Assembly (NCBI GenBank): GCA_963281255.1
Contig: OY725505.1
Location: 1,860,001 to 1,924,000, forward strand
Reading direction: 5' to 3'
DNA from: Aphrocallistes beatrix
Taxonomy: Eukaryota > Porifera > Hexactinellida > Sceptrulophora > Aphrocallistidae
DNA: 64,000 nucleotides
Numbering within the stretch: the first letter of the stretch is position 1; each line of letters opens with the position of its first letter. The notes below the pieces were generated by a model. That model had not been told where the DNA came from. It did no database searches and saw nothing but the letters and a program-made list of their open reading frames with translations. Positions 33,406 to 43,929 of the stretch are shown piece after piece. Made by a program: the position numbers and the translations under genes.

Positions 33406-33872
33406 AAACTGAATTGATGAGTTTGGTGGAATCTTTGCAGCTGAGAGTAAGACAAGTGGAGGAACTTGTAGCCCAACAGCAGAAGTTTCTTAAACCATTG
33501 TTTGAGCATTCTGCACGAATATTGTCTAGTACAGATTCCAACTCGAATACTGATTCGACTTCTCCAATTCCTCCAGCAAAACGTATATGTAGCAGTAATG
33601 ATTCTACTCTAGATAATCCCAAACAATTATATGCAATGATGCAAACCATAATTAACTCTCCCTCAAATTCTGATCATAATCATTCCATTTCAAGTCCTTA
33701 CCTTCCTACCGTCTCTAAATACTCTTCAGACCACAAAAGAAGATCCGGGATTAAAATTTCCTTGCAAAGACTCGAGTCTATCCTTCCAATGAGGTACTTA
33801 GATGGAACTAGATTAAGCAATGCATCTCTTCTTATAAAAGCGGGAGAATATGCTAAATACCTTTGTACTCAG
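33406..33872 (+). CDS. Mondo/MLX-like gene, exon C with the bHLH domain
   Basis: Acceptor TTAATTTTTAG; donor CAG|GTGAGA. It begins with a coiled-coil-like stretch (SLVESLQLRVRQVEEL), then a Ser/Asn-rich linker, then the basic region DHKRRSGIK and helix 1, a loop, and helix 2 (LSNASLLIKAGEYAKYL), where Mondo proteins read LSKAAxLxKxAEYI. In the 443-residue visible protein the bHLH is about residues 256-304. The family heterodimerises (Mondo with MLX) and binds carbohydrate-response E-box pairs in the nucleus. Here the Glu that contacts the E-box is Asp, and the usual His four residues before it is Lys, so DNA preference may differ or be lost. It may be Mondo, MLX or a divergent fused form; the length of the upstream exons favours Mondo. 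Confidence 0.8.
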
Positions 33873-35004
33873 GTGAGATTTATTAAGATTTGACAATGCA
33901 TAGATGACTATATAAAGATTAACCATTAAAGTACCATAGATTAGCGCAAAGGCCATTCAATTAATTTAGTACATAAAAAAGTAAAGTATATATTGTTTAT
34001 TTAACTTAAACTCTTGTAGAATCTTAGTGAACTGAAAGCGCTAAGGATATCATATCGTTTAAAGCTGTAAACTTTCTTAATTCAACTTGATGTTTGTTTG
34101 GAATCTTTAGATTTTAAAACATATCAATCTCTGTTACAGGATTGAACAGCATTTGTTAAATTTTTAGCTAGCTACGAGGCATAACATTTAGAATTTCAAA
34201 TACCGCGGTGGAAATTCCAGTTGGGCGCAGGTAGGTGATTTCGATATTACGAATGAGGCGGGTTGAATTGAAATAAAATTTCGCAGTTTGATCACTTTAC
34301 TCGCAGGGTGGATTTAAGATCCACAATTATACCAGTTCCGAGTTCTAGTACCAAGGGCCCTAACTACTGAGTTCGCAAATACCGAGGGCATGCTACTTGA
34401 TGTAGAAGTCGAATACGGGAATCGTATGCATATGGCTCCGTATAATTTATTGGTACTAGTTTAATATTTTTTGTCCCGGTTTGGACTCCTCAGTTGCGTT
34501 GACCTTCAAGCAATACACTCTAGATGGATGTGTCAGTAGTCAAGTATGAGATCAGAATAATTGGCGTTTATTCTACTGTGAGAACTTCATCTGATTTTAT
34601 GCCATAAGTAGGAGTTGGAATGTTGGGCATCGAGATAAAGGCTCGTGATGGTTGGCGTAGTTGCCAATGTAGATAGCCGTCGTTGGATTGGGGTAAGCTC
34701 ATAGTAAGGTCCAATAGACCTCGCGAATTAAAGATCAGGCTTTTCGATTGTCATTGTTAGCGATGTAAATATCTGCATCGAGAGCAGACATTCAGCCAGG
34801 TATCTTCAATATAGGCAAAGTTCTCATTCAAAGATTAAATCAGATGGAGTTACACCTTTTTAACGAAAATACCAGTCAGATCCTCGTTGTTCCTTCGCTT
34901 GCATTGAAATTGGCGATTATATTCTGAATTGGTTTGCGTGGCTTCCTATTATTATTTTTGATATATTGCGGTAGAGAGAATTTCTATCATCAACGATATT
35001 TTCT
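33873..35004. other. Intronic stretch, nothing recognised
   Basis: About 1.1 kb, somewhat less AT-rich around 34200-34900, with no open frame or repeat that I can support. Confidence 0.4.
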
Positions 35005-35298
35005 GTCTAACAGAGTGATGAGTCATTATTTTTTGATGAGAGTTGTATCATATGTTAAGAATATTACTAATATACATATTCTATTAAAATTTCAGCCTTC
35101 TATCACTTAAAATGGCTGAGCTATAGCCGAAAAATTTTAATTTCTAATTATAAAAATGGTGACAATGACGTCATAATTGCATGATGATTCGACATTTTCG
35201 TCTGAGCTCAGAACTTAGTGGAGCCATACCCAAAAAAAAACCACATGCCAAAAATCAGCTTTCTGTGCTTGGCAGGTTCTCAATCAATTTGTTACATA
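35005..35298 (-). repeat. Family B repeat, body and head
   Basis: AGAGTGATGAGTCATTATTT to CAATCAATTTGTTACATATT. Tail missing; head followed by a TA run. Confidence 0.78.
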
Positions 35299-35330
35299 TT
35301 CAATTTGTTATATATATATTAGGGTGCTCC

Positions 35331-36002
35331 AAAAAATTCGAAAGTTTGAATCTTTAGATGCACACTCTTGAAATAGTTTACCTTGATCGCCAAGTATTCA
35401 CCATAAAATTTTCATGCAATTTGGGGATGGTTTAGTGGTCCCGCAAAGTAGATTCCCACTGGTGCTAATTTATAATGGGATATGTCCGGGTTGGGGCTAA
35501 AAGTTGTAAAAGGCATATTTCTGATATTTAAATAAACTAGTAACTTTATTTTTGTGATATTTGGGGGTGGTTTTATATAAGCTAATAATACATTTTGATA
35601 ATCTAAAATCTGCCGGTTCTGAGATATTGGTGAAAACAGTTGGGACCAACCTTCACAGTTGAAATTATTAATAGCCCCAACTGTTTTCACCAATATCTCG
35701 GAACCGGTAGATTTTAGGTTATCAAAATGTATTATTACGTAGCTTATATATAACCACCCCCAAATATCACAAAAATAAAGTTACTAGTTTATTTAAATAT
35801 CAGAAGTATGCCTTTTACAACTTTTAGCCCCAACCCGGACATATCCCAATAGAAATTAGCACGAGTGGGAGGCTACTTTGCGCGACCACTAAACCATCTC
35901 CAAATTGCATGAAAATTTTGTGGTGAATACTTAGTGATCAAGGTCAACTATTTCAAGAGTGCGCATTTAAAGATTCAAACTTTCGACTTGTTTGGAGCAC
36001 CC
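35331..36002. mobile_element. Near-perfect 670-bp palindromic element
   Basis: Left arm starts AGGGTGCTCCAAAAAATTCG, and the right arm ends with its decayed inverse complement CGACTTGTTTGGAGCACCC. The arms are about 315 bp each and meet around 35655-35675 with a loop of about 30-40 bases. It sits in a (TA)n tract. A fragment of the same family is at about 55635-55735. A transcript would form one long hairpin. Confidence 0.9.
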
Positions 36003-36029
36003 AAATATATATATATATATATATATATA

Positions 36030-36300
36030 AGTGCGCTTCGCTTGCTTGCGCTGCACGGTTGGCGGACACTTTGTGTCCGCCAGAGGCTCACTTCGGTCGC
36101 TTGGGGTCACATTGATTAATTAATTGGGAGATGAGATATCGAAATAGGTCTGTCCTACAGTTATAATCGATATTGCACGAAAAATCGCCAAATTTGTCAA
36201 TTTTTAAAATTTTTGATGCGTAATGATGACGTCATAAAAGAGTGATGAGTCATCATTTTTTTATTATAGTTGTGCCATATGTGAGATATATTAATATACA
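36030..36300 (-). repeat. Family B repeat, tail and body
   Basis: Starts at AAGTGCGCTTCGCTTGCTTG after a TA run and has a full tail hairpin (GCGGACACTTTGTGTCCGC), then the CRE and TGAGTCA sites at about 36226-36252. Confidence 0.82.
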
Positions 36301-36333
36301 TCCTTACTATTAATTTAATGTATATATGTATAT

Positions 36334-38627
36334 GGGGAATTCCATGTCAAAAAACCAATAATTTCACCACCATCAACCGATTGGTCTAAAATTTGCTGTG
36401 TGACAGGCACTTATATGTCTTTACTTTTGTGAAAATTTCAGATCAATCGGTCGTGTGACTTTTTAGGAAATATTCTATTGGCTATCAAATAAGATCAAAG
36501 ATGAATGCATAGTTATTGCGGTTTTTAAGATATGACCTCAACTGATCAAAATGCGTTTCCATAGCAACGCTGGAATGTAGCAACATTCCATGAAAAATAT
36601 TCACTTTTCGCATCAACCCATTCATAGCTCAGTTCTATACAAATAAACTATAATAAAACAACCACTTAGAATGCCCTTAAACAACCTCTGAAATTCACTA
36701 AATGTGTCCCAAATATAACTAATTGTGCAATCATATGATGACTAATCGAAATTTTCACAACGGATATGGATACTTTGGCGTCATATTTATATATGCTGGT
36801 AATACATTTCGAAGCTCTATTCTGCTTCGTTCATGATTTTTGGCAGATCATTTTTGAGGTCCATTTTTGAGATTTAGATGGGAGGCCTTATATACAGAGT
36901 GCTATGTTCGGACTAAATATCGGATTGTTCAGCAAATATTAGTCCTCTAAAATTAGCTTTTCAACTCATTAGTGACATTTATTGCATTCCAATTACATAG
37001 CAACAACAGCATTGCACTGTTTATGGTTGAGTCTGTCTGTAGTCAAATATACAACAGACCATAGCCTACTATAATAAGGCCTCAGAGTAACTAGCGAATT
37101 TGGCACTAGGGATGCAGTAGAAGATGGTTGAAGAAATACATGAGCTGCCTTAAATCATTAACAAAGCACAATAGAGCTTAGGAATGTATTACCAGCAAAT
37201 ATAAATATGGTGTCAAAGCACCCATATCCGTTGCTAAAATTTAGGTTAGCCATCAAATGATTGCGCAACAGGTTATATTTGGGCCAAATTTAGTGATTTT
37301 CAGAGGCCGTTTGAGGGCACTTCAAAGTGTTTTTATTATAAGGTTTTCGCATAGAACTGAGAAGTGAATAGTTATTCCTAAAAATTTGGAAATTTTTCAT
37401 GGAATGTTCTTACATTCCAGTGTTGCTATAGAAACGTGTTTTGGTCAGTTGGGGCTATATCTTGAAAACAGCGATAGCTAGACATTCAAATTTAATCCCA
37501 TTTGATAGCAAATAGGCTACTTCCTATTAAGCTATAATACAATTTCTATGTCTTAATTCAATAATTTACTAGTTATTAGACAATTTACCATATTGGCCAC
37601 ATTTGGTAATTTGCCGAATATCTCGTAAACCATTGAATTTAGACATAGAAATTGTATTATAGCTTAATAGGAAGTAGCCTATTTGCTATCAATTGGAATT
37701 AGATTTGAATGTCTAGCTATCGCTGTTTTCATGATATAGCCCCAACTGACCAAAACACGTTTCCATAGCAACACTGGAATGTAAGAACATTCCATGAAAA
37801 ATTTCTAAATTTTTATGAATAACTAAATCACTTCTCAGTTCTATGCGAAAACCTTATAATAAAAACACTTTGAAGTGCCCTTAAACGGTCTCTGTAAATC
37901 ACTAAATTTGGCTCAAATATATCCTGTTGCGCAATCATTTGATGGCTAACCTAAATTTTAACAACGGATATGGATGCTTTGACACCATATTTATATATGC
38001 TGGTAATACATTCCTAAGCTCTATTGTGCTTTCTTAATGATTTAAGGTAGCTCATGTATTTCTTCATCCATCTTCTACCGCATCCCTGGTAAAGTTACTC
38101 TTGGGCCTTATATATAGTAGGCTATGAACAGACTTATAATTCCGAATGTACATATCAATTGCAGAATGTTGTAAGAATGAGTGATTTTATAGAGGAAGAC
38201 ATCAAAGCATTTTCAAAATGGTAGAAATTGAGAGTTGTCAGGTCAATTTTATATTTTTACAAAAGGGATAAAATTTTGAGTTATAGTACGTATATAGAAA
38301 GCGTTTACAGGTACAAAAATGCGAATAACTAAGTTTTTCGTATTCTCCATATGTAAAAACATAAGTATTGCAATTTATGAAAGAATTTGATGAATATTTT
38401 TCGAATTAATCGAGTTTAAAATGGGATGGTGATTTTACCATTGTGAAAATCCTTGGTCAAAAAGCAAAAATTCAAAAATTTGTGACGTCATAACTCAAAA
38501 ACCACACGACCGATTGATCTGAAATTTTCACAAAAGTAAAGACATATAAGCGCCCTGTCACACAGCAAATTTCAGATCAATCGGTTGATGGTGGTGAAAT
38601 TATTGGTTTTTTGACATGGAATTCCCC
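36334..38627. mobile_element. 2.3-kb element with long terminal inverted repeats
   Basis: Ends GGGGAATTCCATGTCAAAAA and its inverse complement; the similarity continues inward for at least 120 bp with few differences (ACCACCATCAACCGATTG and so on). It has no open frame. It contains the palindrome at 37061-38125, and a third, directly repeated arm segment at about 36530-36900 related to that palindrome. TA-rich flanks make the target duplication unclear. Confidence 0.85.
37061..38125. mobile_element. Nested fold-back element, ATAGCCTACT family
   Basis: Arms of about 490 bp run from ATAGCCTACTATAATAAGG to a centre near 37555-37620 and back to TATAGTAGGCTAT. The arms share marks such as GGAATGTTCTTACATTCCA and ATATTTATATATGCTGGTAA. 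Related copies or halves lie at 44927-45377, 49250-50190 and 56100-56590. Confidence 0.8.
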
Positions 38628-38663
38628 ATTTATATATATATATATATATATACGTATATATAT

Positions 38664-38712
38664 ATCTGTAACGAATTGATTGAAGAAACTGCCGTGCGCA
38701 GAAAGCTGCACA
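38664..38712 (+). repeat. Family B repeat, head only
   Basis: CTGTAACGAATTGATTGAAG to GCAGAAAGCTG, then a break into unrelated sequence. Confidence 0.7.
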
Positions 38713-39109
38713 ATTTACATCGCATACGATAGTCTCGGTCTCCCATGGTTGGTAGCGCGAAAGTTACTGATCTGTGAGGTTACCGGGTTGCCGAATTATA
38801 GAGTGGAATTTAAGCCTAAATATAGCGCATTTCTCTCTTAGCCACTTTTCAGAAAGGACGCTGATTTTTGGACTCACACTAGGTATTTTGGGCCTACTGG
38901 GAATCGAATTGTCTGAGAACGATTCCCAAAGAACAGCGCTCAGGAATTGGACAGCCTAAATGATAATTTCTTACAATAAATAAAGCATGAAAACAAATCT
39001 CACTGACTAATTACAAGTAAATAAACTACCAAAAAGAGTATTCGTAAGTTCAGCAATAGAGTGATTTTTTGTATGAAAATGTAAACATTTTATTATTGAC
39101 CATATTATG
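38713..39109. other. Intronic stretch, nothing recognised
   Basis: Contains a 61-codon plus-strand frame at 38774-38959 without known motifs. Confidence 0.35.
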
Positions 39110-39432
39110 TTAAAATTTAAAAACGAAACTCAGAACTCCATATAGAACTTTCTCAGCGTATTTTGCAGCCAAGATATCTCCATATTCGGGATATAGATCT
39201 GTAGTCCAGCTCAATACAGTTTCTCTGATCTCCTGCTTCTAAAATGAAATTACTAGTTGAGTATTTAAAATCACTGAGTCTTAAAGTTTATAATTTAATT
39301 ACTTACCATTTGATCCTCATTCGAGTCTTTAAGAAATTTAATAATGAAGATATTCGAAACATAATGGTGAAATCAATTGAGTTTCTTATGCAGGTCTTCT
39401 TGCAATGGCGTCAGGAAAGTGCCCTTGCTCAT
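39110..39432 (-). CDS. Possible small nested two-exon gene, unidentified
   Basis: On the minus strand an ATG at 39430-39432 opens a frame that meets a TGA after 19 codons. The same frame then continues through FLKDSNEDQM to a consensus donor (GTAAGT at 39306-39301). A 68-bp intron ends in TTTTAG at 39239, and the next exon reads KQEIRETVLSWTTDLYPEYG and stays open to TAA at 39110-39112. The second exon and splice sites look convincing, but the internal stop means a different start, a further intron, or a pseudogene. I cannot name it. Intron size agrees with the 60-70 bp introns of the THAP genes. Confidence 0.35.
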
Positions 39433-39844
39433 ATTCTCCCTTAGAATAATCTAGAAATAAAGAAAGTGTTTCACCAATTGAAATACAATAAGTTAATGTA
39501 AAGATTTTGTCTATGATTAATGAAAATAACAAGCGCTGATCTCGATAGTAGAATGCATTCCTTGTACTGTGTAAGTCAGAGTTCTTGCGAGAAGCAAGTC
39601 ATGGAAAAGGATTCAAGCATAGCATGATATTATTATTATTACAAAACTGGTCAAATTACTTTGAGGTTGGCTAGATGATAATGAATTGCTTCACTTGTAA
39701 ATCCAAATTCAATGTGTGGGTCTAGAAAACGGAGATCAATACGGTAAACCATGATCACGCAATTTATTCAAAAGGTGAACATACGTGTGAAGATTTAGTA
39801 TTAGTGCAGCTCCTATAGGGAGATGCCCTTATGGCTCGTCCGTC
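39433..39844. other. Intronic stretch, nothing recognised
   Basis: No supported feature before the short GTAT tandem run at about 39845-39866. Confidence 0.4.
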
Positions 39845-39868
39845 CGTATGTATGTATGTATGTATGCA

Positions 39869-40330
39869 CAGTGGATATCGGTTATAAGAACACCGGTTAT
39901 AAGAACATGTCGGTTATAAGAACCATTTATTTTGGAACGGATTCTTTTCTATTCAATACTATTTAAACAGAACCGGTTTAAAGAACATCTAATATCGGTT
40001 ATAAGAACATTCTATCAATAATTTCTAGAATTATTAGTAGTCAAATTCTCATTTTTTCATTCATACACAACCAATTTTGTAATTTCTGACTCCTGTATCT
40101 TCTACCTCGCTCACTTTTTCGAGCTTACTACTATTTATTAGGTTAGGGACCAATCTTCTTATAGCCGATAAAAAGAACAAAATATGTTCTTATAACCGAC
40201 ATATTTGATCTCTTATGTCGGTTATACGTAAGAACATGTTCTTATAACCGAAATACTGTTATAAGAACATATCGGTTATAAGAACTTTTTTTTCAACTCC
40301 CAACGATGTTCTTATAACCTGTTTCCACTG
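39869..40330. mobile_element. pogo-like MITE, GGTTATAAGAACA family
   Basis: About 462 bp, starting CAGTGGATATCGGTTATAAG and ending TTCTTATAACCTGTTTCCAC TG followed by TA. The motif CGGTTATAAGAACA, in both orientations, is repeated more than ten times; the left TA has mutated. It has no coding capacity. Confidence 0.85.
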
Positions 40331-41063
40331 TATATGCATATTTTCACACCTTTCGAAAAAATCTTATTTTGAGTTAAAAACGAGTTATCAACGGCTAATA
40401 TAGGATATTTAATGTAAAGATTCCTAATTTCACACTTAGAATGCCGTAAGATTAGTAATTCACGATGTAATCCGATATTTATATTACATGTTCCTTCGAG
40501 TCACTTCCTGGAGCTGCACTATCGGTCTGTCGACCGACATTTTTTACTTTATTGTGTATGCATGAGAATGCCCATCCGCAGAATATATACATAGGATATG
40601 TCGAATGCTTTTGCTAATTATTTCATATGATGCCCAATATTTCCAAATGATTTGTTACATATTGATCTGTTTTAATCTTGCTTAGAGAAAATTCCAAATG
40701 ATTGTAAGAATATTAAAAAACACTTTTTCAGATGAGTATATAGTAGAACTTATTAAGCCTTGTTAATTAAGCCTTCAGAACAGCGATCACCTCGATAATG
40801 GCAATGTCTTGTTTGACTTTTCACATATATTAATATCATTTACAAGACCCAGTTGTTTCTAACAATGGCCAATATTTGATAATGTCCTTATTATCATCCA
40901 GAAATTGCGACGAGATTACAAATTTACATTATTTATAATTTTTGATGGTTTAACATTTCGTCTATTACTCAAAATTGCAGAAAATGGAATTTAATTGTTT
41001 TTATTAAATTTATTGCTTCTTTTAGTGTGAAAATAATCATTACCCAATTATGTATATTTTTAG
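40331..41063. other. End of the last visible intron
   Basis: Contains a faint relative of the 135-bp tandem unit near 40340-40450 and otherwise AT-rich sequence up to the acceptor TATATTTTTAG at 41063. Confidence 0.4.
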
Positions 41064-41483
41064 GTAAAGGAACTAGAGAAAGAATCAAAAGAAGTAGAAG
41101 GTAGTTTAGAATTGGCTAGATTGAAAAACAAGGAACTAAACAAACGTATTCCTCTAAAAAGTATTGTTTTTCCTTCTATTTCATGCTTAGATGCCAATAG
41201 ATCCAAAATCGATGATTACGTTAAGGAAAGGAGTTTAAAAGACCCTAAGTTTTTCATTTTTTCGAAAATTATGAAGCCTATATTTGAGGATTATAATACT
41301 ACATATTTTCCGAATTCTCAAGTGGAATTTAAAAAGACTATGACTCAATTTCTATCTAAATCATTTTCAATTACTAATTTAAAGAACGAATTGTCAAATG
41401 CTATTTGTGAACTTAATAAAGATACAAGTTTCTTAAGGAATCCTGAAATGCTTGAAAAAGACATCCAAAATATATACAGTTGA
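41064..41483 (+). CDS. Mondo/MLX-like gene, last exon with zipper and C-terminal domain
   Basis: The exon enters in phase 0 and begins VKELEKESKEVEGSLELARL, continuing helix 2 into a leucine zipper (about residues 305-335 of the visible protein). Farther on, KFFIFSKIMKPIFEDYN (about 366-382) matches the conserved C-terminal segment of MondoA/ChREBP/MLX, where the pattern is KF-x-x-F-x-x-I-x-x-x-LF-x-S/D-FN. This segment is the dimerisation and cytoplasmic-localisation domain of the family. A TGA at 41481-41483 ends the protein some 22 residues after that domain. The exon is intact and, with exon C, is the firmest gene call in the window. Confidence 0.85.
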   Translation, partial: VKELEKESKEVEGSLELARLKNKELNKRIPLKSIVFPSISCLDANRSKIDDYVKERSLKDPKFFIFSKIMKPIFEDYNTTYFPNSQVEFKKTMTQFLSKSFSITNLKNELSNAICELNKDTSFLRNPEMLEKDIQNIYS

Positions 41484-42167
41484 TTTCATGTAGGATTATA
41501 TTTTTGATTCTTATATTTTATTGTCTGTTCTCTCTCGATTCATATTTACTCATTTACTAGGTATACTTAATATGCATTTTCTAAATTATTTATATTTAAT
41601 TTATACATGTTATTTTTTATGGAAATATTTGAAATATCCTTGAGAAATTATTTGATTAATGATAGGGGAAACTTAAATAATCTAAAAGCCCTTATAGGTT
41701 ATCTTAGTAACAAAGTGATAACCAATGACACTACTATATACTAACATGCTACCGACCTCACTGAAACGAATAAAATACTTAAAATTTTTTGGCTAGTTAC
41801 TTGCCAGCCTCTAAATACGTACATTGTTGATCGCTATACATTTACGAGTTTTAAATTGTCGAAATATTACATTTATTTATGCTCAACAGTCGCAACCATA
41901 CATTTTGGAAAGTAATTCTAATGTGAAATGGGATAATCGTATATTATCCAGTGATCAGAATTTGTGAAGATTTAGATAAAACTATGGGTATTCATAAGGC
42001 TCGGGTCACTATATCTTGAAAAGATACGCTGAACTATAACGAGGGTTATCTAAGCATCGGATTCGCACGTCGGACAAAACCGTTTATTAATAAAAAATAT
42101 GAGTCACATCAAGAAACTAATTATACCAACGTATAGGGAAGGGTTTGGAGGTTAATATATCAAAAGA
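41484..42167. other. 3' region of the Mondo-like gene, nothing else recognised
   Basis: AT-rich; no further gene or repeat until the family B copy. Confidence 0.4.
41769..41774 (+). terminator. Candidate polyadenylation signal of the Mondo-like gene
   Basis: AATAAA about 285 bases after the stop codon, in an AT-rich 3' region. Such hexamers are common in AT-rich DNA, so this is only a candidate. Confidence 0.3.
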
Positions 42168-42630
42168 GAGCTTCGCTTCTTACGCTGGGCAGCTGTCGGA
42201 CACTTTGTGTCCGACAGAGGTGCCCTTTGGGCACCTAGGCTCAGAATGATTAATTATAAGGTAAACAACATCACTAAATGCATCGGTCTTACTGTCACAA
42301 TCGATATCACTCGAAAAATGACGAAATTTATCTTTTTTAAAATTTTAATGCGAAATGATGACGTAATAACAAGGTGTTGTCATCATTTTTGAGGGAGTTG
42401 TATCACATGTGAGATATATTAATATACACATTCAATTAAAATTTCAGGCTTTTATCTACCAAAATGGTTGAGTTATTGGCAAAAATTGACATTTCTAATT
42501 CTAAAAAAGGTGACAATGACGTCATAATTCCATGATGAGTCGAGCTTAGCGGAGCCATAGCCTAAAGACTCCCACATGCCAAAAATCAGCTTTCTGTGCC
42601 TGGCATTTCTACAATCAATTCGTGACAGAT
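42168..42630 (-). repeat. Family B repeat, near-complete copy
   Basis: Runs from a decayed tail (GAGCTTCGCTTCTTACGCTG; GTCGGACACTTTGTGTCCGAC hairpin, shown here as its two arms with loop) to CAATCAATTCGTGACAGATA. Its head end lies about 25 bases from the next MITE. Confidence 0.82.
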
Positions 42631-42656
42631 ATATTATATATATTTAAATATATATA

Positions 42657-43235
42657 CACTGCCTGAACAAAAGTATTCGTACACCCCATAATTCCCCATA
42701 CAAATAGTTATAATACTGATTTATTTAGCGAGTCAAGTTATTTAACCCTACTTGGACTTGGGGTACAAAGTATAAATAGAAAAATCCCACTTTCATTTTC
42801 ACTTTCAATTCACTTTCACTTTCACTTCAACATTCCTAGTCCAAGTAGGGTTAATTGGTAAGAGATACGCTTAATTTAATTCGAATTCTCCATATTCGAA
42901 TTACTCACTTTTTCATCTATCAACTTGTTTACACTCCCGCAAGGTTAATGATTTTCAAACTGTGCCACCCCATACCACCAATGCCATCATATACAATGGC
43001 GATCACTCGCGACATGTGGCATAGGAAAGGAAATGCTGAAAATACTTAATCTTGAAGAAGCGTAATTAAGTTGAAAACTTATAAAGTGGGTCATTTGAAT
43101 GTGGAGAATTCGAATTTGAAGTTAAATTAAGGGTATCTCTTACTAATTAAATACCTTGACTCGCTAAATAAATCAGTATGATAATTATCTGTATGGGAAA
43201 TTATGAGGTGTACGATTACTTTTGTTCAGGTAGTG
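42657..43235. mobile_element. CACTGCCTGAACAAAAG MITE with a nested insertion
   Basis: 579 bp, TA-flanked, with end repeats of about 85 bp (CACTGCCTGAACAAAAGTAT against its inverse at the right end). Without the nested 105-bp element and its extra TTAA it would be about 470 bp. Termini are of Tc1 type; no transposase frame. Confidence 0.88.
42746..42850. mobile_element. 105-bp TTAA element nested in the MITE
   Basis: TTAA stands on both sides (42742-42745, 42851-42854). Ends CCCTACTTGGACT and AGTCCAAGTAGGG are perfect 13-bp inverse complements, with the CCC start usual for piggyBac. Inside are a TATAAATAG sequence and short CTTTCA/TTCACT tandem repeats. The half MITE at 31384-31567 has the empty site with a single TTAA. 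Confidence 0.9.
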
Positions 43236-43285
43236 TATACGTATATATAAACAAATACACATTACTCGAGTTTTAATAGTAAGGA

Positions 43286-43748
43286 CAAGCTGGCGGACAT
43301 TTTGTGTCTGCCGGAGGCGCCCTTTAGGTGCCTATGCACACATTCATTAATTATAAGCTAGATAACATCACTAAGTACATCTGTCTTACTGTTATAATCG
43401 ATAATGCTCGAAAAATTGCCAAATTTGACAAATTTTCAACTTTTGATGAGTAATGATAACATCATACCACAGTGATGAATAATCATTTTTTGATGAGAGT
43501 TGTATCATATGTGAGATATATTAATATACACATTCTATTAAAATTTCAGCTCTATCACCTAAAATAGCTGAGTTATAGTCGAAAAAATGGAATTTCCAAT
43601 TATAAAAGAGGTGGCAATGACGTCATAATTCCATGATGAGCCGCAATTTTCGTCTGAGGCCAGAATAGTGGAGCCATAGCCAAAAGACTCCCACACGCCA
43701 AAAATCAGTTTTTTGTGCTTCGCAGTTTCTTCAATCAATTTGTTGCAG
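43286..43748 (-). repeat. Family B repeat, near-complete copy
   Basis: Tail CTGGCGGACATTTTGTGTCT to head CAATCAATTTGTTGCAGAGA, followed by a TA run and the outer motif ATTAATCAAGTTTTAATA. The outer motif also precedes the tail at 43265-43285 (CGAGTTTTAATAGTAAGGA). Confidence 0.82.
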
Positions 43749-43929
43749 AGAAATATATATATATATATATATAACATTAATCAAGTTTTAATATCAAAGA
43801 TGATCAACAAAATCAAAATATTATATCATGTTAATATAACTTGAACAATATCCATTCAAAATTATTTTATTTAAATACTGTTAATGTCTACCCTTGGGAA
43901 ACACAAAATGCATTTTTGAGAATGTTGTG

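Noticed and set aside
36300..38640. Polinton or similar large element, because of long terminal inverted repeats
   Set aside because: Only 2.3 kb, no open frame, and no polymerase or integrase; a non-autonomous fold-back is enough.
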